A DNA stretch of 64,000 nucleotides from Datura wrightii. Taxonomy: Eukaryota > Streptophyta > Magnoliopsida > Solanales > Solanaceae. The stretch lies in contig JASDFA010000016.1 in NCBI GenBank assembly GCA_035772735.1, forward strand, positions 143,356,501 through 143,420,500, read 5' to 3'. Made by a program: the position numbers and the translations under genes. Below the pieces are notes generated by a model. That model ran no database searches. It had not been told where the DNA came from and saw nothing but the letters and a program-made list of their open reading frames with translations. Shown here piece after piece: positions 45,717 through 56,605 of this stretch. Positions within the stretch are counted from its first letter, which is position 1; the number at the start of each line of letters is the position of its first letter.

Positions 45717-48700
45717 TCTTACACCCCATAAAATGTTAACGTTTAGTAGGCGTACGCGTGGGTTTTGTCGAGTAAATAGAGCTTGACGCATATGGAAAGA
45801 GCCTTGGAAGTAGGTTCAGACGGGACCGGGGCGCAAAAGGCCAGGGCGACACGCCAGCCCCCCTACACGATGGGTAGCATGTGGAGCCGGCCTTGCCTGC
45901 GCGCTGTGCAGCGTGTGGCGCCGACCCTGCCACCACCTATGCCTATATAAAGTCATCCTTAGTGAAATTTAAATCATTTTAACATAAGCCTCGACCAAGA
46001 ACAAAGGAGGAACGGGTGGTTCATCAATTTTTCATCAAATTACACTATCAAACGCTGTCCAAACGCAAATTAACTTCGGGTAACAAGTTCTAAGCTATGA
46101 GAAGCATTTCCACGGAGTTATTTCTTGAAAATTAGCTCGGCATACCGGAACTTCGTCGAGTAAAAGTTGTCATAATTACTCCAAATTGAATTCTAAATGG
46201 CCAGAGGCATTAGGTAAGCATTTCTCCCTTTTGAACTCTCGAGAAATTGTAGGTTTTCAGCCGAATTATTCAGAACTGAATTATAGTTAATATTATTATC
46301 GAAAGTTATCGTTACTTGCCGAATTTAGTATTAAAATTATCCCTATTCTCTCATCATAAGGATTGCAGTTGAGTGGAACCACCATTTTCAAGTTGAAACA
46401 CATTAGTTAAACGAGAATCAACGTTCGAGGTATGTTAAGGCTTATTCCTTGGGCAAGTTGTTCTCTTTGTATTGTGATACGACCTATGTTTTGAACATAG
46501 ATAATGATCCTATATGTTGTAATTAGCTGATGCTTGTATATAAGGATCAGGTACGTCATGATTAGCTGCTATCAGTAGATTAATATTACATATGTTGTTG
46601 TTAGCTGATAGAAAACATATGAAGAGTATATCGCAGTATCCCTTGTTAGAGAAGAATATGTTAAGTTTGAATCACGCTAGAAGCGTCATAGAAACTCCTA
46701 TGTTCTTCTGTTCACTGTGTTAGTAGAATTGGATGTTTTATTGTCAAGCCCAGGCCTTAGAAGCTCGTGGATAGTTATTGGGCCGAAGTTAGTAAGTTGA
46801 ACAGCATAGGTGCAACTAGGCGATATAACTTCCAGTCTGGCACCTGTATTGTTAGTAAAACTCGCCCGGAGGCCACTGGTATACTTTGACACCTCCAGGG
46901 CTAGAACTTGGATAGAATGGTCTTACCCTAGAGTCAGTGGCACAAGAGTTGCCTAGTGAGTTGAGGGTCAACCTGCCATATAGTTAGTTATTGTTAGTGA
47001 CTGTTAGTTTCAGTTGACTTAGTGTGTGTCCTATCAGTCACTCAGGACACCATTCCAGTTGATACGAGTCTGATAGATCAGTGGATACCCTATGTTTGGG
47101 GGGGTACTTTATTAGTTGTTAGATGTGGGGCCAACGCCTCAATCTGCTATGATAAGATACTCAGGTACAGGTTGTCGGGAATGGCTAAGTACAGATAAAA
47201 CTTACCTACGAGGTTAAGAATCACCCAGAGAAGGCATATAAAATCTGAATAGACCAAGTTAAAGTCCAAGGGACTAGAACCATGTTAGTACAATATTACC
47301 TTTGGGCTAAGAATTATGGTAAACTGCCTGTGGGAGTTTAGGGGCTGACTGCTCAAGAGCATGCCCCATTAGTAGCAGCCTTACAATTGTTCTAAGAAAG
47401 GGATCTAAGTAATTGGTCATCTACGACCCTACAGTTGTTTATGAGATGTAGTTGTCTGAACATAACATTCAGAGTATTGTTTAGGCCACTCCAGACCTCT
47501 CCCTATCCGGTCTAGATAATTAGAGATTATGATCACTATCAGAATCCTCTGATTAGATATAGGTTCATAGGGTGTGCCTGTTAGCATCTATACAAACCAT
47601 TCTAAGGGCGAGTAGCGGTCGCGTTTGGCCCAGAAGGCCAGATACATCTTTTGAGTGGCTAGATTGAGACTTCAGTGTAGCACATCGATTGGGATTGCCC
47701 TCACCTAGGATGCTTTCCATCCATAACTTCAGGGTTGCTAACTATTCCATCGCCTACGGGGCTATATGATGTTGCTCCAAGGAGATATGTGATGTCCCAA
47801 GGGACTATATTCATGCCCAAGGACTATATCACAGTCCATTTCATGGCTGGACTATTATTTCTATGTCATATCGGCATCACTAACCCTCGTTGAGCCTGGT
47901 GCCCAGGGTGCAGTTACAGGAGCCCACCGGGCTCAGACACAGTTACGGGAGTCCAGCGAGTTCAGATGCGGACCCAGAGGCCATTTAGTTGACTATAGCA
48001 CTAGTAGAATCATAGAACCTAGATAGGGGTATATAGATTGCATTGTACTTGCCAAGGCTTATGGGTTCCAGGTTAAGTTCTTGTTTGCATTCATGTCTAC
48101 TAGTTATAGCTCATGAATATGTAATGGTGCAGTCTTAGCTCATATACATGTAGTGCTTTACTAGACCTAAGTTATGAATAGGCAAACTTCCAGGTTAATT
48201 TCTGCCCCTTCCTTTTACTTACTTTCAGTCCTTAAGATCTTCTATTTAGCTTATTTACTGCCTTACGTATTCAGTACATATTGTAGTGACGCCCAACTAT
48301 GGGGCGCTGCATTACTTACCTATAGGTTTAGGCAGACAGATTGTGAGATCTTCTAGCAGCTATTCAGAGTCAGCAGATTGCCAACTCCTTTCATTCGGAG
48401 TTGCCAGGTGATAGAGGTTTATCTGTCATTCATGTGTATAGCATTTGGGTAGGCCGGGGCCCGTCCCGACCAACATTTTCACTCCTAGAGTCTTGCAGAC
48501 CACAGTCTTCAGTTAGTTGGTTATTGTTGGCCTCATGGGGCCTATGTATGTCTTATTTTATGTGTTGGCCGTGTGTGGCCTAGTATAGCTGCTTATTTTC
48601 CTTTTTGTTATAACTAGACAACATGATGGTCTTGTCGTCCCGCATAGGATTCCTATTGATGTTATTGGCTGGGTTAGCTATTTCCTCTTATAAGTGTTGA

Positions 48701-48864
48701 ATGGCCTTGTTGGCCCAAGGCTGTGTTTACAACTGAGATATGCAGTTTGCTTTCTTGAATTTGAGTCATTGGTAGGAAACAGAGGTACCTGTGCCCAGCC
48801 AGGTTAGCGTAGATTCCAGTGTGGCATTAGGTGTCAGTCATGCCTCCCAAGGTGGGGCGTGATA
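45717..48864 (+). repeat. P2 3' LTR
   Basis: 3148 bp, starting tcttacacccc after a G-rich polypurine run (about 45700-45716). The GC-rich block is about 45800-45945 and the TATA box cctatataaag about 45951-45961. It carries the uninterrupted version of the T target site near 47690. It ends gcgtgata, and gcccc follows. Confidence 0.87.
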
Positions 48865-48869
48865 GCCCC

Positions 48870-50068
48870 AATTGCCAGCAAGTAAAGGCTGAACATCAAA
48901 AACTTAGCGGGCTAACTCAGGAGATAGCCGTGCTTGTGTGACAATGGGAAGTAGTCAATATGAATTTAGTTATAGATTTACCTCATACCAGGCGTAAACT
49001 TTACCCTACTTGGGTCATTAATGAAAGGCTAATGGATTAACTCATTTCTTGCAGGTCAAAATTATGTTTCAGCTAAAGATTACGCTGAGTTAAATACTAA
49101 AGAGACAGTCAGGCTACATGACGTCCCAGTGTCTATCAAATTCTGACAGAGGGACACAACTCACAGCTAGGTTTTGGAAAGGGTGTCAGAATAGATTGGG
49201 TGCAAATTAACTTGAGTACAACTTCTCATCCCTAGGTCGATGGCCAAGTTGAGTGCACATTTCAGATGCTCAAAGATAAGTACTGGCGTGTATACTAGAC
49301 TTCAAGGAAGTTGAGATAACCATCTATAACTTATGGAGTTTTATATAATAGCAGTCACCATTTTACCATCAAGATGACGCCTTATGAGGCTATATACAGA
49401 CAGAAATACAGGTCCCCCACAGGATGGTTCGAGGTGAGTGAATCAAGGTTAATGGGACTTGGCAAGATGCACCAATCAGAAGAGAAGGTTAAACTCATCT
49501 AGAATCGGTCCATCCAATTTTTCATGAATCAATGCTACGCAAGCGCGTAAGAGACCTTTCTCAGGTTCTCCAGTCGAGATTGCTCAGGTTACAGAAGAGC
49601 CATCGATGATGAGACTCCAATATTTATACTAAATCTTCAGGTCCGCAGGGGCTATCTTGAGAACCAAAGATGTAGCCTATTAAAGTCTTGTGGAGGAACA
49701 AAAATGTAGGAGAAATGAATTGGGAAGATGAGGATGACGTGAGGTCTAGATATACCTAGTTTTTCCAGGATCTACGACGATAGTATATAGACTCAGAAAA
49801 TTTCAGTTAAGCCAAGATAGTTTTAGGTGTTGTATAGTTTCCTTGATTTCTATTGCTATCAGTTTCTTACATATATGTGGTAGAATTATGTTATTCAGTT
49901 GCAAGTGGCGTCCCACAAAACGCTTGTGTTGGACTTTTCTATGTTTCAAATTTACAGATATTCCATATTACAGAGGAAACTATGCCAAATTTTTGGGCAA
50001 AGCTTAAAGTATAGGACCTCCTAAGGATAGATTACACTCGAGGATGAATGTTCCTAAGGGAGGAATGA
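48870..50068 (+). pseudogene. P1 interior, right piece: integrase relic
   Basis: It resumes P1 after P2. Around 49120-49270 broken relics of the integrase core are seen. At about 49355-49440 one frame reads IKMTPYEAIYRQKYRSP then TGWFEVSES, the conserved end of the Tekay integrase core; T has LYQRRCRLPIGWFEVGE at the same place. The C-terminal relic follows to about 49620. Stops occur in all frames. It ends in the polypurine tract cctaagggaggaatga (50053-50068). Confidence 0.72.
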
Positions 50069-53000
50069 TGTTACACCCCGTAAGTCGGCTTTGATTAGAA
50101 GACGTGCGCGTGTTCTTGTGAGAGTATTTAGGACACGACACGAATAGAAGAAAGCTTGAGGGAGGATTACGTGAGCACATAATTAAATGAATGGAAGTTC
50201 AGGACCAGAGGCAGGGCGCCTTAGACGGTGAATCGCGCCCCTCCCTCGGTACGACAGGCGGCGAGTCATGCCCGTGTTCTGGCGCTGTGGAGGTGCGCCG
50301 CACCCTTTGGCCACTGCCTATATATATGTGTATGTGTGTTAAGTGTTATTTTCTTCATTTAAAATGTTTCCCAAAAGAATCCTCGACCTAGGTAAGTCTC
50401 TCACGAGGATTTCTTCGAATTGACATCAAATTACGCTATTAAACCTCGTCTAATTGCAAATTATTCTTAGATAATGATTCCTAGGCCTACGAAGAACATA
50501 TATATGGAGTTATTTCTTCAAACTTGGACCAGTTCGATGGAGTCCCGCTGAGTAGAAGTTGTAAAAATCACTTCTACTCAAGTTCTAAGTGTCTACAAGT
50601 GATAAGTATTTCTATCTTCTAAACTCTTAAAAATTCGGAGTTTTTGGCTACATTTGAGGAGATTATAAATGGTGGTCGTTGTGAATATTGTTGAATGTGT
50701 CTAGTTGTTTTCATGGACCAAGAATATAATTACTACATCAACTTAAAGGCTATGAGTTGGAGGAATTACTGATTCTGGGCTGTAACAGGATTGCGTGAGC
50801 AGAAATCGGCAATTAAGGTATCTTAAGGCTGACCTCTTTTGGCAAGTATTCTCATTGTATAGTGATACGACCTATACCTTTGTAAGTAAGTTGAACATAT
50901 GTATGTTGTGATTGACAATTGCAAGTAGATAATGATTATATATGTTGTGGTTAGCTTCTATGAGATAAATTGCAACTATATCATAGTATTGCCCGTTGGG
51001 AAAGAGTTCACAGTGTGATAAATGCTAGGGACGTTATAGAGATGTCCTTGGTCATTTGTTTACAGTTTAGAGGGATTCTAACGTCTCGTTGTCATACTAA
51101 GGCCTTAGAGGATTATAGTTAGCTGTTGGGCCTAACCTGGTAGGATTGGACGACGTAGGGCGCAATAGGGCGATATAACTTTCTGTTTGACACCTATATA
51201 GATGGTAAAGCTTGCCCACAGGTCGTTGTCGTACCTTGATGCCTCCAGGGCTAGAATCTTGATAGGATGGTCTTACTTTCGATCCATTGGCACCTGGGTT
51301 ACCTAATGAAGTAAGCGATAGCTTGCCATGTGATTGGCTACTGTCAATGACCGTTAGCTTCAGTCGACTTACTTCCTGTCGTATAGGTCGCTCAGGAAAC
51401 CACCCCAGTCGTTAGAAATCTAATATACTAAGTAATACCCTAGAGGGGGGAACCTTGTGAGGGATTAGACGTAGGGCTAACGCCCCAGGCTACTCTTGCA
51501 GACACCTACGTACATGTTGCCGCGAAGGGCTAAATCCAGATATACCTGCCTATGGGGCTATGAATTGCTCAAAGGAGTTATATGTTATCTAGATAGACCA
51601 GGTTGACGTCCAGGTGACTAGAACCCTTAGTATCACAACATTATCTTCAGGATAAGAATTGTGGTAGGCCACCTGTGGGAAGTTAGCGCTACCGCTTAGG
51701 AACATATCCAGTTAGTAGCAGCTCTATCATCATTCTAAGCGAAGGAACTATATAGATGGTCACCTACGACCTTGTTGTTCACTTATGAACTACCAATTGT
51801 CCTAGTATGACCTTCAGAGTATCGCTTAGGTCACCCCGGACCTCACTCTAGCCTGTGTAAGCCGACAAAGGTTATGATCATTGGCATGACCCTTTGGTCA
51901 GGTATAGGCATATGGAGTGTGCTTGTTGGAAGCTATATAGAATTTTTTAGGGGCGAGTGGAGAGTGTGTTAGGCCTAAAGGGCTAGGTACGCCTATTGAG
52001 TGACTATATTGAGTCTATAGCATCGTACCCCTATAGGGATTGACTCACCTTAGTTGGTCTCCCGTCAAACGACCTCAGGATTGCTAACTGTATCATTGCC
52101 TATGGGGCTACAGATTCCTCAGAGGAGCTATGTGACATATGAAAGGACTATATTCAGGCCTACAAGGTCGTATCAAAGTCCATTCATGTATGGATGTTTT
52201 TTATTCCATAACGACATTACTGGTCTTTAGTGGAGCCTTGCGCAGCCCAAGGTGAAATTATAGAAGCCTAGAGGGCTCAGATGCAGTTACAGGAGCCCAA
52301 AGGCTCAGTTGCAATCCTAGAGGCCGGATATGTTTGGTTATACTTACTTGTGAAACCATAGTGATCTGGTTAAGGGTATATATATTGAACTATACTTGCC
52401 AAGTCTTATGAGGGTCCAGGCAGGTTATCTCTATGTTGTTTGCACCTTCCCGGCTTATGGGGGCCAAGTTAGGTTCTTGTTTGTATACTTGCTTACTAGA
52501 TATAGTCTATGAATGTATAATCGTGCAATTTAAGTTCCCATTTGTATAATTGTCTACTAGATGCAGGCTATGGTTATGACCACATACAAGTTAATTTCTA
52601 CCACTTTTCGCTGATTACTTTCATTTCTTTATTAGCGTCTATTCAGTTATTATTATTGCCTTACATATTTGGTACATATTATACTGACGGCCATATATGG
52701 GGCGCCACGTACTTGCCTACAGGTTTAGATAGATAGGTTTCGGGACCTCCTTAGTAGCCATTCAGAGTCAGCAGATTGGTCAGCTCCTTTCATTCAGAGT
52801 TGCCAGGTAGTATAGGTTTACTTGTGCTTTGTTATATAGCTTTAGTTAGGCTGGGGCCCTGTCCCGACCAATATTTTATTCTTAGAGGCTTGCAGACTAC
52901 AATCTACAGTTCCTAGATAGTTGTGCGTTGTTGGCCATGTGGGGCCTATATATGTTATGTTTTGTATGTTGGTCGTGTGGGGCCTAGTTTAGTTATCTGA

Positions 53001-53311
53001 TAGCAGCCTTGTCGGCTATAGTTTATATAGAACTGTTTGCCTTCCTTTTGTTATGACTTAGACAGCATGGTATTCTTATTGGCCCACATAGGATCCTTTT
53101 ATTATTATGAGTGATGGGTTAGCTGTCTTATGCAGGTTGTATGTTGTTGCCTAGTCGGCCCAAGACTGTGTTTATAGCTGAGATATAGCTATTTGTTTTC
53201 TTGATTTGTGTATTGCTGGTAAGCACCAGAGGTGCGTATGCGCAGCTAGGTCAGCTCAGAGTCCAGTGTGGCACTGGGTGCCAGTCACACCTCCCAAGGT
53301 GGGGCATGACA
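50069..53311 (+). repeat. P1 3' LTR
   Basis: 3243 bp, TGTTACACCCC to gcatgaca. The GC-rich block is about 50180-50315 and the TATA stretch ctatatatat about 50318-50328. It keeps about 165 bp (about 51320-51490) deleted from the 5' LTR. Confidence 0.88.
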
Positions 53312-53817
53312 TAATGTGTATTTGAATAGTGTGTTAGACTTGTTACATGTTGTTATTTGCATTATTATATTTTTATTTTGTAAGGTCGTCCGATGATGCT
53401 TACCAGACTGTATTTCGTACTGATGCTACCCTGCACTTCTTTTCTAAGTGCAAAATCCGATCCAGGAAGATCTTCACGCTCTCATCTCTAAAGCAACAAC
53501 AATTTTATATGAAAGATGAGCGATCGCAAGACAGACAGTCCCACTCCTCTATTGAAGATGTCTCTCCTCCGGACATTATAGTTTTTTTTTTATTTTCTAA
53601 ATTTATCACTCCTAGCTTTGTAATTAGATGTCTGAAGTGCAATGACAATCAGATCTTGAGAGTGTTGTTTTGGTTTTTATCGTTATGAATGTTTCATTTA
53701 ATTATGAGAGTGTTATTTCCCTTCTTAATGCTTGATGTCGGGGTAATTGTTGGGAAAGGTTGGTTCGCCCACTAGGGGTTAGTATGGATGCCAATCACGG
53801 CCATTTGGGTCGTGACA
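53312..53817 (+). repeat. 3' fragment of another gypsy LTR
   Basis: It ends ccatttgggtcgtgaca, the style of a Tekay LTR 3' end. The middle (about 53380-53690) holds LTR-like text such as actgatgctaccctgcacttc. A 113-codon ORF here (53347-53688) has no protein similarity and is regarded as chance. Its 5' part is absent; P1 lies on that side. Confidence 0.5.
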
Positions 53818-54011
53818 ACAAACTGTAGAAAGAACTACTAGATTGGATCAAACTCTTAAACATAATTATTTATCAATTTGAAATTCATAATTTTATTTCT
53901 AAATACTTATATTGTTATATAAACACATTTTTTAAATATTATTTATGCTAATTTTATAAATTTTTTCTTATTAATATGATGAACACGCGTGAGGTGTGTA
54001 CATTAAGTGTG

Positions 54012-54012
<1 letters not shown>
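53818..54012 (+). other. AT-rich spacer
   Basis: No gene or repeat recognised. Strongly AT-rich, running into the microsatellite. Confidence 0.5.
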
Positions 54013-54079
<67 letters not shown>

Positions 54080-54095
54080 GTAGTAGTAGTAGTAG
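54013..54095 (+). repeat. Compound triplet microsatellite (ACT)10(ATT)12(AGT)5
   Basis: Ten ACT, twelve ATT, then five AGT units plus AG. The ACT and AGT arms are reverse complements, so the tract can fold into a hairpin with the ATT array as loop. Confidence 0.95.
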
Positions 54096-54103
54096 AGCTA
54101 TAA

Positions 54104-56305
54104 CAGACTGCATGGCCTCACACGACCGGCTTAACTGACCACAGGGAAATACATACAGACTGCAAGCCTCTAAGAATACTGATAAGATGGTTGGGACAGG
54201 GCCCCGGCCTACCCATGTTGTACAACAAAAAAAAAAGGGATAAACCTCTAGCTATCTAGCTCCGGATGACTGGAGCTGATGACCCTGTGAGCTGGCTGGA
54301 ATCACGAGGTATCGGCCCCTCGTCTATGAGTACCTATAGGCAAGTAATGCAGCGCCCCAAACGAGCGTCAGTACCGCTGGTACTGAGTATGTAAAACAAC
54401 AGCTGAAAGATATCTGAAAACAACAATACAACTGAAGGAACTGAAACAGAAAGGAATAGACTAAACTTAACTGAAAATGTAAAGCTATGCCTACTCTTAA
54501 CTATACTGGAAGGAGTAGGAGTCATACCTGAAGATATATCATTCTACTGTCGATCTACTCGTATCTAGTGTAACATGGCATAATATAACATAACATAGCA
54601 TAGCACACACAAACCTTACCCGGCCCCCATAAGCCGGGAGGTACAACCAACACGCAATCTATATCCCTACCCCGGTCGTCCCATATCCTATAATAACTAT
54701 AAGCATCCCGCCGATCCCCTAGGTATGCACTTGGGCTCGCTGAGCCCCTGACTATAACTGTACCTGAGTCCGGAGGACTCCTGAATCAACACCCCGGGCG
54801 TACCCGCTCGACGGGGGTGTATAAGGGCCGACCAAGGCACAATATGGGGAAACTGGCATCCCATCTTCGTCCCTTGTGGGACGGCATGCCACTCCGTGGA
54901 GTGATGTATCCTCACCCTCTGGCGGACGAGTCGATACAACTATTAACCCTGGGGCGGTCATGAATGCTAGGTAATCCAACCCCAAGACAATACAGTGGTC
55001 TCAACTAGTAATACTATCTGCATATACCACATACTGAAGCTAATGATGATAATGTATCTGTACATACTGTATGCTGAACTAGTGATAGTGATATGTATGT
55101 ATTTAATACATGCTGAGACTGATAATGGTATATATATATAAATAATCTTCTGCCATACTGTACTGAGTCTAATGTTGAACAAGATATAGTTTTTCTGCTG
55201 GAAACCATGTTGTACAACTGAGTTCTTATAGTAACATGATTTACTATTTCTAACATGCTTTCTAAACTTCATTTTAATCTATCATTCAACTTCTGAGATA
55301 CCTTACAGATACTTACATTTCTTTACTAGGTTTCAACTGAATACGATAATATCCTAACATTCTTTACTAAATCACATACTGGGCATGCTGTACAGTTCCT
55401 AACACTTGTATTAGAATTTATATCGTGCTAGCAAGTTTCACGTTATACATAACATGATGCTTCCAATATCGTACCAACATTTGTAATAAACATAACACAC
55501 GACTTCTGAACATTCTACTGGCCTTTAAACTACTTTACTATACCGAGACTACTAATCTTGCCGAGGAAACTAGTTTTACATACCTTCACTTCTGATTTCC
55601 CGACTAACCGGCGTACCTTGGTCAGTATTTCAGCTATTCCTCCCAACTGCATTCATATATATATCAATCAGTACTAAATACAACTTTATTATGAAGGATG
55701 ACATCACTTTCGATATAATTATATCCTAAACTTAGGCTTATCTAAAGACGGTCGAAAACTCGCTATTTTCCAGAAGTCCATAAGGGAGAAGTATTCACTT
55801 CACAGCTAGGAACACATAGACACTAGTTTGGAGCAGTTCCACTTGCCTTAGTCCGGTAGCTCGACGATTCATCGACCGTATTTCACGAAACTAAATCCGT
55901 AGGAATGCTCTCTGCTGCTAAATACTTCAGTATCTGAGGTTAATTTGGGTTTGGACTACGTTTGGCAGCGTAATCGAACGATTATATGTTAACCTCCTTC
56001 GTCCCTCTCTATTTTCCTACGTTCTCTGGAAATTTTTAATGAGTTAAATGAAATCAAACCGAAGTGGGGCTTTATATACTTGAGCCTGGACAGGGCCAAC
56101 GTGTCATGGAGCCAACGCGGAGGCTCCACCTCCGTGACACGTTGCCATCGCGGAGGGGCTCTACCTCGGCTCCTTCCGCGATGGTTCGACAGGCTATCCG
56201 TCTGATCCTTTTTCGGGCCTTCCTCTAGCACATATGGCTTACAAATATGCTTAATCACCGTGCGAATAGGCCATCTAGGTGTCGGAAATCTTACGGGGTA
56301 TAACA
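54104..56305 (-). repeat. R: truncated Tekay-like LTR, - strand
   Basis: In LTR orientation it starts at 56305 with TGTTATACCCCGTAAG. The U3 block is about 56095-56200, and the TATA box reads ctttatatact on + at about 56070-56080. The conserved core is at about 54190-54220 (gggacagggccccggcc on +). It stops at 54104, next to the microsatellite, about 300 bases short of the usual gtgaca end (compare P3). The 80- to 101-codon ORFs called inside it are chance. Confidence 0.72.
56095..56200 (-). promoter_or_regulatory. R U3 GC-rich block
   Basis: Dense words such as ccaacgcggaggctcc, acctccgtgacacg and ttgccatcgcggagg, directly upstream of the TATA box in LTR orientation. It shares a 21-base stretch with C (20 identical); see findings. 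Confidence 0.55.
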
Positions 56306-56605
56306 GTCTGCATTAAATAGACTAATGAAATATTTGAGAGGAATGATAATGCTTAAACTCACACTTCCCAACAAAGTATGAAGCGGTCGTTGTCAATAAA
56401 GAACCCAACTAAGAGGTTGGGGGTCAAACCCATAGGAATAGGGTAAGATCTAGACTAATGCCGGTAACTGAACTTGTTGGTGAGTTATCTCCAAATTGGG
56501 GGTTTTTAAAGAAAATAATATTAAAATAAGATTATATTTATGCTTAAATCAAGATTTGAAAACAACTAGGGTAAGTGTTCCCCATGGGTTCATAACTATT
56601 TCGGG

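Larger units (their letters stand above)
13413..48864 (+). mobile_element. P2: Tekay-like element nested in P1
   Basis: The 5' LTR is 13413-15438 plus 41654-42901 (split by T), the interior 42902-45716 and the 3' LTR 45717-48864. The flanks gccac (13408-13412) and gcccc (48865-48869) form a target duplication with one difference. Joining the P1 flanks gives sequence colinear with P2's own interior at about 44400-44520. P1 and P2 are relatives with diverged U3 regions. The short interior (about 2.8 kb) retains gag, integrase-core and integrase C-terminal relics but no reverse transcriptase. Confidence 0.85.
1..53311 (+). mobile_element. P1: outermost Tekay-like Ty3/gypsy element, host of the nest
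   Basis: A 5' LTR (1-2953) and a 3' LTR (50069-53311) of the same subfamily bracket an interior split by two insertions, Q and P2. The three interior pieces (2954-3532, 12433-13412, 48870-50068) align in order with the interior of the related copy P2 (42902-45716), which shows that they were once contiguous. About 125 bases of the 5' LTR lie outside the window. A tRNA-iMet-type primer site, a gag relic and an integrase relic place it with the Tekay/Del chromoviruses. The right target duplication would be taatg at 53312-53316; its partner is off-window. It is thoroughly dead, with no ORF above about 100 codons in its own interior. Confidence 0.85.

Noticed and set aside
53347..53688. 113-codon ORF on + strand
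   Set aside because: No recognisable domain, and it lies in a fragment with LTR-like text and an LTR 3' end.
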